DNA from: Phytohabitans suffuscus
Lineage (GTDB): Bacteria > Actinomycetota > Actinomycetes > Mycobacteriales > Micromonosporaceae
Reading direction: 5' to 3'
DNA length: 64,000 nucleotides
NCBI RefSeq assembly: GCF_011764565.1
Contig: NZ_AP022871.1
Span: forward strand, 806,001-870,000
The stretch's first letter is position 1; the number at the start of each line of letters is the position of its first letter. The notes under the pieces are model-generated. The model saw only the letters and a program-made list of their open reading frames with translations, was not told the origin of the DNA and made no database searches. Made by a program: the position numbers and the translations under genes. Positions 56,474-64,000 of this stretch are shown here, one piece after another.

Positions 56474-57274
56474 TCAGCGCGCGATGTGCTCCGGAAAGCG
56501 GCAGATCTGCACGAACTCCTCGGCGTCGATGCTCGCCCCACCCACGAGGGCGCCGTCGACGTCGGGCTGGGCCATGATGCTGGCGACGTTCGCCGCCTTG
56601 ACCGAGCCGCCGTACAGCACGCGGACGACCTCGGCCGTGGAGGCGCCGAACTTCTCGGCGATCCGCTGGCGGATGGCGCCGCAGACCTCCTGCGCGTCCT
56701 CCGGGGTGGCGGTCTTGCCGGTGCCGATCGCCCACACCGGCTCGTACGCCACGACGACCTTCTCGACCTGGGCCGGCGTGAGCTTGTCGAGGCCGGCGTC
56801 GAGCTGGGCGACCACGAACTGGACGTGCTCGCCGGCCTCGCGGACGTCGAGCCCCTCGCCGATGCACATGATCGGCGCCAGCTCGTTGGCCAGCGCGGCC
56901 TTGACCTTCGTGTTGACCAGCGCGTCGTCCTCGTGGTGGTACTGCCGGCGCTCGGAGTGCCCCACGACCGCGTACTGGCAGCCGAGCTTGGCCAGCATCG
57001 GCCCCGCGATGTCGCCGGTGTAGGCGCCCTTCGGGTGCGGCGAGAGGTCCTGCGCGCCGTACCCGAGCAGGAGCTTGTCGCCGTCGACCAGCGTCTGCAC
57101 CGTGCGGATGTCGGTGAACGGCGGGAGCACCACCACCTCGACATCGCTGAGCTGCTGCTCGTTGAGGCTCGCGGCCAGCTTCTGCACGAGCAGGTTGGCC
57201 TCGAGATGGTTGAGGTTCATCTTCCAGTTGCCGGCCATCAGGGGCCTGCGGGCGGCCTGCCCGTTCGCTGCCAT
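56474..57274 (-). CDS. tpiA: Triosephosphate isomerase
   Basis: The protein has 266 residues. Active-site Lys is in MAGNWKMN, His in VVGHSERR, Glu in [14 protein letters not shown], and the phosphate loop is [10 protein letters not shown]. It interconverts dihydroxyacetone phosphate and glyceraldehyde-3-phosphate. ATG 57274 overlaps the pgk stop by one base (TGATG); an in-frame GTG lies one codon upstream. Confidence 0.93.
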   Translation of the reverse strand: MAANGQAARRPLMAGNWKMNLNHLEANLLVQKLAASLNEQQLSDVEVVVLPPFTDIRTVQTLVDGDKLLLGYGAQDLSPHPKGAYTGDIAGPMLAKLGCQYAVVGHSERRQYHHEDDALVNTKVKAALANELAPIMCIGEGLDVREAGEHVQFVVAQLDAGLDKLTPAQVEKVVVAYEPVWAIGTGKTATPEDAQEVCGAIRQRIAEKFGASTAEVVRVLYGGSVKAANVASIMAQPDVDGALVGGASIDAEEFVQICRFPEHIAR

Positions 57275-58460
57275 CACTGCTCCAACGCGGCGACGCCGGG
57301 GAGGGTCTTGCCCTCCAGGTACTCCAGCGAGGCGCCCCCGCCGGTCGAGATGTGCCCGAACGCCTCGTCGTCGAGGCCGAGCGTGCGCACGGCCGCGGCC
57401 GAGTCGCCGCCGCCGACCACCGTGAAGCCGTCGACCTTGGTGATCGCCTCGGCCACGCCCCGGGTGCCGGCCGCGAACGGCGCCAGCTCGAAGACGCCCA
57501 TCGGGCCGTTCCAGAAGACGGTCCGGGCCGAGGAGAGCGCCTCGGCGAACAGCGCGGTGCTGGCCGGGCCGATGTCGAGGCCGAGCCGGTCGGCCGGGAT
57601 CGCGGACGCGTCGACCACGCCGTGCTCGGCGTCGGCCGCGAACGCCGTCGCCGCCACCACGTCGACCGGCAGCACGATCCGCCCGGCGGCCCGCTCCAGC
57701 AGGTCGCGGCAGGTGTCGACCATGTCCTCTTCGAGCAGGGACCTGCCGACCTCGTGGCCCTGGGCCTTGAGGAACGTGAAGCACATGCCGCCGCCGACGA
57801 GCAGCTTGTCGACCTTGGGCAGCAGCGCCTCGATCACCGCGAGCTTGTCGGAGACCTTGGAACCGCCGAGCACCACCACGTAGGGGCGCTCGGGCTCCCC
57901 GGTGAGCTTGCTGAGCACCTCGAGCTCGCGCAGCACCAGGCCACCGGCGAAGTGCGGCAGCCGCTGCGGCACGTCGTAGACGCTGGCGTGCTTGCGGTGG
58001 ACCGCGCCGAACGCGTCGTCGACGTACGCCTCGGCGAGCCCGGCCAGCTCGCCGGCGAACGCGCCCCGCACGGCGTCGTCCTTGCTGGTCTCGCCCGCGT
58101 TGAAGCGCAGGTTTTCGAGCAGCGCGACGTCGCCGGAGGCCAGGCTCGCGGTCACCGCCCTGGCCGACTCGCCGACTGTGTCGGCCGCGAAGGCGATCGG
58201 CCGGTCGAGCAGCTCACCGAGCCGCTGGGCGACCGGCTCCAGCGAGTACTTCGGGTCGGGCGCGCCCTTGGGGCGGCCCAGGTGGGAGGCGACGATCACC
58301 CGGGCGCCCGCCTCGCTGAGCGCGCGCACCGTGGGCAGCACCGCCCGGATGCGGCCGTCATCGGTGATGGTCTTGCCGTCCAGAGGGACGTTGAGGTCGG
58401 CGCGCACGAACACGCGCCGACCCTCGACTCCCTCGGCGAGGAGGTCGTCCAGCGTCTTCA

Positions 58461-58461
<1 letters not shown>
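57274..58461 (-). CDS. pgk: Phosphoglycerate kinase
   Basis: The protein has 395 residues. Landmarks: [13 protein letters not shown] at the N-terminus, [30 protein letters not shown] and GGGDSAAAV near the nucleotide site. It makes ATP from 1,3-bisphosphoglycerate. It overlaps gap and tpiA by one base on each side. Confidence 0.94.
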
Positions 58462-59636
<1,175 letters not shown>

Positions 59637-59666
59637 TCACCCGGAGCCGCTCGGTCACCGGGTTTG

Positions 59667-60647
59667 TCAGCCGACGAGCATCTCGGGTGTGACGGCCGCC
59701 TCAGTGTCGGGGATGCCGAGGTCTCTGGCCCGCTTGTCCGCCAGCGCCAGCAGGCGCCGGATCCGGCCCGCGATCGCGTCCTTGGTCAGGGGCGGATCCG
59801 CCAGGGCGCCGAGCTCCTCGAGCGAGGCTTGACGGTGCTCCAGGCGGAGCTGGCCGGCGCTCGTGAGGTGGTTGGGGGCGTCGTCGGCCAGGATCTCCAG
59901 CGCGCGGGTGACCCGGGCCGCCGCGGCGACCGCGGCGCGGGCGCTCCTGCGGAGGTTGGCGTCGTCGAAGTTGGCCAGGCGGTTGGCGGTGGCGCGCACC
60001 TCGCGGCGCACCCGGCGCTCCTCCCACGCCAGCACGCTGGAGTGGGCGCCGATGCGGGTGAGCAGCGCGGCGATCGCGTCACCGTCCTTGACCACGACCC
60101 GGTCGACGCCGCGGACCTCGCGCTGCTTGGCGCTGACGCCGATCCGCCGGGCGGCGCCGACCAGCGCCAGCGCCGACTCGGGCCCCGGACTGGTGATCTC
60201 CAGCGCGCACGAGCGGCCCGGCTCGGTCAGCGAGCCGTGCGCCATGAACGCCCCGCGCCACGCGGAGACCGCGCAGCACACACCGGCCGAGACCACGTGT
60301 GGCGGCAGGCCGCGCACCGGCCGGCCGCGCACGTCGAGCAGGCCGGTCTGGCGGGCCAGGGCCTCGCCGTCCTTGACCACCCGGACGATGTAGTGGCTGC
60401 CCTTGCGCAGCCCACCCGAGGCCAGAACGTGAATCTCGCTCGGATATCCGTAGACCTCTGCCACCTCGCGCCGCAGGCGCCGGGCGACCGCGCCGGTGTC
60501 CAGCTCGGCCTCCACGACAACCCGACCGGAGACGATGTGCAGGCCGCCGGCGTACCGGAGCAGCGCGGCCATCTCCGATCGGCGGCAGCACGGCTTCGGC
60601 ACGTCGACCCGGCTCAGCTCGTCCTTGACCGCCGCCGTCATAGCCAT
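59667..60647 (-). CDS. whiA: Sporulation and division regulator WhiA
   Basis: The protein has 326 residues: a LAGLIDADG-like N-terminal part ([28 protein letters not shown]) and a C-terminal helix-turn-helix ([20 protein letters not shown]). In Streptomyces it acts with WhiB to trigger sporulation septation. The order rapZ-yvcK-whiA is conserved widely. ATG codons at 60647 and 60641 are both possible starts. Confidence 0.93.
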   Translation of the reverse strand: MAMTAAVKDELSRVDVPKPCCRRSEMAALLRYAGGLHIVSGRVVVEAELDTGAVARRLRREVAEVYGYPSEIHVLASGGLRKGSHYIVRVVKDGEALARQTGLLDVRGRPVRGLPPHVVSAGVCCAVSAWRGAFMAHGSLTEPGRSCALEITSPGPESALALVGAARRIGVSAKQREVRGVDRVVVKDGDAIAALLTRIGAHSSVLAWEERRVRREVRATANRLANFDDANLRRSARAAVAAAARVTRALEILADDAPNHLTSAGQLRLEHRQASLEELGALADPPLTKDAIAGRIRRLLALADKRARDLGIPDTEAAVTPEMLVG

Positions 60648-60690
60648 CTCGTCGTCATCTCCTGGACAGTTGCGAGTGCTTCAGTTGTGA

Positions 60691-61704
60691 CTAACGACCG
60701 GCGCCCAAGACAGGCACCAGCGCGGCGCCCAGCGCCGCCGGATCGTGCCGAGCGCTGCCGTCAGACATCGCCACAGGGGCGAGGCTGAGCCGCGCACCCA
60801 GCGATTCTGCCGCATGGCGCACGGGTTCGGGGTCGCCTACGGCCTTCTCGTCGGCGATGACCGTGTCGACTTTCAGCTCGGGCAGGTACCACCGCAGGGC
60901 CGCCAGGTGGCCGGCCACCGACAGCCCGAGGGTCTCCTTCTCCTCCGCGAGGTTGAGGGTGACCAGGCGGCGGGCGGGGCTGGCGACGACCGCGGCGGCC
61001 AGGTCGGGCATGAGCAGGTGCGGGATCACGCTCGTGTACCAGCTGCCCGGCCCAAAGATCAGCCAGTCGGCCTCCGCGATGGCCGCGACCGCGTCCGGGC
61101 ACGCCACCGCCCGCGGCGGCGTCAACCGCACCGACAGCACGCGCCCCCGGGCCACCGCGACCGCGTGCTGCCCGCGCACGGTCAGCACGTCATCGGGTAC
61201 CGCCGGGTCGGCGCCCTGCACCTCGGCCTCGATCCCGAGCGGCTCGCACGACATCGGCAGCACCCGCCCGGCCGCGCCCACCATCGTGGCGGCGTGGTCG
61301 AGGGCCGCCACCGGGTCGCCGAGCAGCTCCATCAGGCCGAGCAGCACCAGGTTGCCCACGGTGTGGCCGGTCAGCGGCCCCGGCGGGCGGAAGCGGTGCT
61401 GGAAGAGGTCGGCGGTCGCCATCGAGCCGGCGTCGGCGAGCGCGGCCAGCGCCTGCCGCAGGTCACCCGGGGGCAACGCACCCCGCTCCGCCCGCAGCCG
61501 CCCGCTCGAACCGCCGTCGTCACCGACCGTCACGACGGCGGTGATGTCGAGGTCGAGGTCGGCCTGGCAGCGGCGCAGTGCCCGGAGCGACGCGGCGAGC
61601 CCGTGGCCACCGCCGAAGGCGACCACCCTCATCGGCCGTCCGGCGGCGTGCCCGGCGCCGCGTGCCATCACCGGACCCGGCGGTCCGCTCACCGGCTCGC
61701 TCAC
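60691..61704 (-). CDS. yvcK: Gluconeogenesis factor YvcK (CofD-like)
   Basis: The protein has 337 residues. The nucleotide-sugar binding N-terminus VVAFGGGHGLAASLRAL and the loops VTVGDDGGSSGRLR and LIFGPGSWYTSVIPHLL identify the family, which binds UDP-GlcNAc and controls carbon flux and cell-wall supply. GTG overlaps the rapZ stop (GTGA). Confidence 0.92.
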   Translation of the reverse strand: MSEPVSGPPGPVMARGAGHAAGRPMRVVAFGGGHGLAASLRALRRCQADLDLDITAVVTVGDDGGSSGRLRAERGALPPGDLRQALAALADAGSMATADLFQHRFRPPGPLTGHTVGNLVLLGLMELLGDPVAALDHAATMVGAAGRVLPMSCEPLGIEAEVQGADPAVPDDVLTVRGQHAVAVARGRVLSVRLTPPRAVACPDAVAAIAEADWLIFGPGSWYTSVIPHLLMPDLAAAVVASPARRLVTLNLAEEKETLGLSVAGHLAALRWYLPELKVDTVIADEKAVGDPEPVRHAAESLGARLSLAPVAMSDGSARHDPAALGAALVPVLGAGR

Positions 61705-62591
61705 TCCCGCCCCAGGTCACGGTGCTGGGCGTAGGCCGAGATGCGCGACTGCCGCAGCCGGTCGGCCAGCTCTTCGGCGATAGCCACACTGCGGTGCTTT
61801 CCACCCGTACAACCGACGGCGACGGTGAGGTAGCGCTTGCCCTCGCGCTCGAACCCCGGCGCGGTGGCCCCGATCAGGTTGGCGTAGGTGGAGACGAACT
61901 CGCCCGCGCCCGGCTGCCCCAGCACGTACGCGCTGACCGCCACCTCCTGGCCGTTGTGCTCGCGCAGCTCCGGCACCCAGTACGGGTTGGGCAGGAAGCG
62001 CGCGTCCAGCACGAAGTCGGCGTCCTGGGGCAGCCCGTACTTGAAGCCGAACGAGAGCACCGTCACCCGCAGCCGCCGCGCGTCCTCACCGCCGAACAGC
62101 TCCTCCACCCGCCGCCGCAGCTGGTTGACGTTGAGGTGGCTGGTGTCGATGATCACGTCGGCGTGGTCGCGCGCCTCCTCGAGCAGCATCCGCTCGGCCG
62201 CGATCCCGTCCGCGAGCCGCCCGTCTCCCTGCAGCGGGTGCGAACGCCGCACGCTCTCGAAACGCCGGATCAGCACCTCGTCGTCCGCGTCGACGAACAC
62301 CACCCGCGGGTGGAACCCCCGGTCTTTGAGCGCCTTGATCGCGCCCACCAGGTCGGTCGAGAAGGCACGGCTGCGCACGTCGAGCACCATCGCGGTGTGC
62401 CGGGCCGCGCCGCCGGCCTTCTGGGCCAGCTCGGCCATGTCGAGCATCAGCGCCTGCGGCAGGTTGTCGACCACGTAGAAGCCGACGTTTTCCAGCGCCC
62501 GGGCCACGGTGCTGCGCCCGCCGCCGGAGACGCCGGTCACCACCACCAGCTCGGTATCGTCCTCGGGCGGCGTGCTGGAGTCGTCGTGCAC
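61701..62591 (-). CDS. rapZ: RapZ/YvcJ nucleotide-binding protein
   Basis: The protein has 296 residues. The P-loop reads GVSGGGRST, with Arg where most ATPases have Lys; actinobacterial relatives commonly show this. The C-terminal domain has the family block AVGCTGGKHRSVAIAEELA. In E. coli RapZ directs decay of the GlmZ RNA; in Gram-positives the role is less clear. The start is GTG. It is normally downstream of uvrC, but here a 774-bp repeat spacer intervenes. Confidence 0.92.
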   Translation of the reverse strand: MHDDSSTPPEDDTELVVVTGVSGGGRSTVARALENVGFYVVDNLPQALMLDMAELAQKAGGAARHTAMVLDVRSRAFSTDLVGAIKALKDRGFHPRVVFVDADDEVLIRRFESVRRSHPLQGDGRLADGIAAERMLLEEARDHADVIIDTSHLNVNQLRRRVEELFGGEDARRLRVTVLSFGFKYGLPQDADFVLDARFLPNPYWVPELREHNGQEVAVSAYVLGQPGAGEFVSTYANLIGATAPGFEREGKRYLTVAVGCTGGKHRSVAIAEELADRLRQSRISAYAQHRDLGRE

Positions 62592-62713
62592 CAGAGAATC
62601 CTAGGCGCTCCGGATGCCGAACGCCCCGCCGGCACGGCCGCCTCTGCCCACCCGATCGTCACCGCGGCACCTCCGGCCCGCCCGACCGAAACGCCAACAT
62701 ATATACCCTTTTA

Positions 62714-62825
62714 CATATGCCCCGGTCCGCGCCACCTGCGGACCGCCTGCTCCCGCGGGCACCGCTGCGGCCGGCGGCTCGCCGGCGCTCGCCGAAACCC
62801 CGGCCTCCGCTGCCGGGTCCGCGCC
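62714..62825 (+). repeat. 112-bp repeat, family D, left copy
   Basis: Matches the reverse complement of 63238-63350 over about 110 bases, with shared blocks CCCCGGTCCGCGCC, GCTCCCGCGGGCACCGCTGC and CCTCCGCTGCCGG. The start also folds locally (GGTCCGC/GCGGACC). Confidence 0.75.
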
Positions 62826-63030
62826 GCAAGCCCATCCCGCTCCTGCCACAAGACCGTGGTATCCGTCAGCCCGTTGCCCCGGCGCCACGGACCGTGCACA
62901 GCGACCCGCCGATCGCCCCGAACCCGGACCTGCCCCCCCGCGGCCGGCAGCCAGGGCCAAGCCGGTTAGACGATCTATTCCAAGGGTTGCCGTGGTCAGG
63001 TGACGCCCGACTTGTCCTTTGGGGATGTGG

Positions 63031-63079
63031 GCTACCGCGACGCCCGCGGTGGTCCGGACCGCTGCTCCCGCCGCCTCAC
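63031..63079 (-). repeat. 56-bp dispersed repeat, degraded inverted copy
   Basis: Begins GCTACCGCGACG and keeps GGTCCGGACC, but the remaining bases differ more than in the other copies. Confidence 0.65.
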
Positions 63080-63089
63080 ACCCGGCGGC

Positions 63090-63151
63090 GTTGATCAGGG
63101 ACTTGGTGGGCGTGTCGGCCGGCGTGTCCCACCGTAAAGTCCCTGATCAAC
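63090..63151. repeat. REP-like hairpin, family C copy 2 (inverted)
   Basis: GTTGATCAGGGACTT (63090-63104) pairs perfectly with 63137-63151. The loop is the reverse complement of the loop at 17395-17426 with few differences. Confidence 0.8.
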
Positions 63152-63237
63152 AACAGTCCCAGCCCCATGCGGGCCGCGATCAAACGTGACCCGCCGCCTG
63201 AAAGAGCGGGGTCGGGTCGTGTCACGCGAAGGGCGAG

Positions 63238-63350
63238 GCCGCGCGGAGCCGGCAGCGGAGGTCGGGGAAGTCGGCTCGCCCCGCGAGCCGCCGGCCGCAG
63301 CGGTGCCCGCGGGAGCATGCGGTCCGCAGCTGGCGCGGACCGGGGCATAT
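63238..63350 (-). repeat. 112-bp repeat, family D, right copy
   Basis: Inverted partner of 62714-62825. It ends 15 bases before the uvrC stop codon complement at 63366. Confidence 0.75.
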
Positions 63351-63365
63351 ATGCCTGCGAATTCC

Positions 63366-64000
63366 TTACTGCCCCGGGCCGGGAGAGGTGGCGGCGGGCT
63401 TGGCCGGCGGCTCGGTGCTCAGGGCTTCGACGATCGCCTCGGCGGTGCGGCGGCCGATGCCCGGCACCTCGGCGATCTCGTCGGCCGACGCCGCCCCCAG
63501 CCGCTTGAGCGAGCCGAAGTGGCGCAGCAGCGCCTTGCGCCGGACCTCGCCCAGGCCGGGGATCGAGTCCAAACTGGACACCGTCATCCGCTTGGACCGC
63601 CGCTCCCGGTGGAACGTGATCGCGAAGCGGTGGGCCTCGTCGCGCAGGCGTTGCAGCATGTAGAGGCCCTCGGAGGCGCGCGGAAGGATCACCGGGAAGT
63701 CGCCCGAGCCGTCGGCGGCGGACGGCAGCCACACCTCTTCCAGCCGCTTTGCCAGGCCGCACAGGGCCACGTCGTCGATGCCCAGCTCGGCCAGGACCGC
63801 GGCCGCCGCGTTCACCTGGGGCTGGCCGCCGTCGACGACGACGAGCTGGGGCGGGTAGGCGAACTTGCGCGGGCGTCCCGTGGCCGGGTCGACGCCGGGC
63901 CGCTCCGGGTCTTCGGCCTCCTCGGCGCCGAGCTCACCCATCGAGGCGCGGGCCTCCAGGTATCGCGCGAACCGCCGCCGCAGCACCTCCGACAGGGCGG
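63366..64000 (-). CDS. uvrC: Excinuclease ABC subunit C, C-terminal part
   Basis: The gene runs off the window, so only its last ~211 residues are seen. They include the UvrC nuclease region [36 protein letters not shown], and a double helix-hairpin-helix ([38 protein letters not shown]) that binds DNA. UvrC makes both incisions in nucleotide excision repair. The gene order uvrC-rapZ-yvcK-whiA is the standard actinobacterial one. Confidence 0.93.
   Translation of the reverse strand, partial: ALSEVLRRRFARYLEARASMGELGAEEAEDPERPGVDPATGRPRKFAYPPQLVVVDGGQPQVNAAAAVLAELGIDDVALCGLAKRLEEVWLPSAADGSGDFPVILPRASEGLYMLQRLRDEAHRFAITFHRERRSKRMTVSSLDSIPGLGEVRRKALLRHFGSLKRLGAASADEIAEVPGIGRRTAEAIVEALSTEPPAKPAATSPGPGQ

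Larger units (their letters stand above)
62592..63365. other. Repeat-packed spacer between uvrC and rapZ
   Basis: No gene is credible. It holds an inverted pair of about 112-bp repeats (62714-62825 and 63238-63350), a degraded 56-bp repeat (63031-63079) and a family-C hairpin (63090-63151). An AT-rich patch at 62695-62720 could be the rapZ promoter. Confidence 0.7.

Noticed and set aside
63090-63151. Family-C hairpin as the uvrC terminator
   Set aside because: It lies upstream of rapZ but 215 bases from the uvrC stop with a 32-base loop, and its twin at 17380 is linked to no such gene; a repeat is the better reading.

Overview
The window is chromosomal DNA from a high-GC actinomycete, most likely a member of the Micromonosporaceae. 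The evidence is the very high GC content with G/C in third codon positions, frequent GTG starts and overlapping ATGA/GTGA gene junctions. It also carries three actinobacterial core blocks: uvrC-rapZ-yvcK-whiA-gap-pgk-tpiA, tkt-tal-pgi-zwf-opcA-pgl beside a divergent ctaB, and the SUF iron-sulphur operon. No CRISPR array, rRNA or tRNA gene was recognised.

Layout. 1-6.4 kb: the 3' end of aconitase, a lipoprotein, a membrane FtsH-like protease, a DUF2630 protein, a HAD phosphatase, a nitrilase-family hydrolase and the AcnR-like regulator. 6.4-8.6 kb: three translationally coupled genes encoding a membrane protein with a Cys/Gly tail, a DUF692 (MNIO) enzyme and a small partner. This is the best candidate for an undescribed modification system. 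8.6-14.4 kb: SDR, mismatch glycosylase, ABC exporter, enoyl-CoA hydratase, HTH protein and a membrane protein. 14.4-17.5 kb: a gene-free repeat island holding an IS701-like element. 17.5-32.3 kb: ABC-F ATPase, zinc metallopeptidase, MFS transporter, acVLRF1 peptidyl-tRNA hydrolase, AlkD-like glycosylase, a penicillin acylase with a discoidin domain, a LysE exporter, an AfsR/SARP regulator and a large protein of unknown function. 32.3-39.9 kb: sufR-B-D-Rieske-C-S-U-T with ctaA upstream. 39.9-50.9 kb: an ATP-grasp protein, a small hypothetical, ctaB, then the pentose-phosphate operon. 50.9-56.5 kb: a repeat-filled spacer, rbpA, secG and a second AfsR-like regulator. 56.5-64 kb: tpiA, pgk, gap, whiA, yvcK, rapZ and the 3' part of uvrC.

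How it fits together. The tkt-to-pgl run supplies the pentose-phosphate pathway and NADPH; gap-pgk-tpiA supplies lower glycolysis and is linked to carbon-flux and development control (YvcK, RapZ, WhiA). SUF builds Fe-S clusters and SufR is the likely sensor. CtaA and CtaB make heme A for the aa3 oxidase. AcnR probably represses acn.

Two general features matter to a reader. First, six otherwise normal genes are broken by what look like single-base losses, seven in all and nearly all in short G/C runs (zwf, ctaB, an AfsR gene, an enoyl-CoA hydratase, a membrane protein, and twice in the transposase). This pattern points to consensus error rather than gene death, so I give the full spans of these genes. 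Second, the spacers are loaded with dispersed repeats: about 170-bp fully palindromic MITE-like elements bounded by CTAG that sit on TAG stop codons, a 56-bp repeat, REP-like hairpins with GATC in the stem, and a duplicated spacer block of about 340-490 bp.
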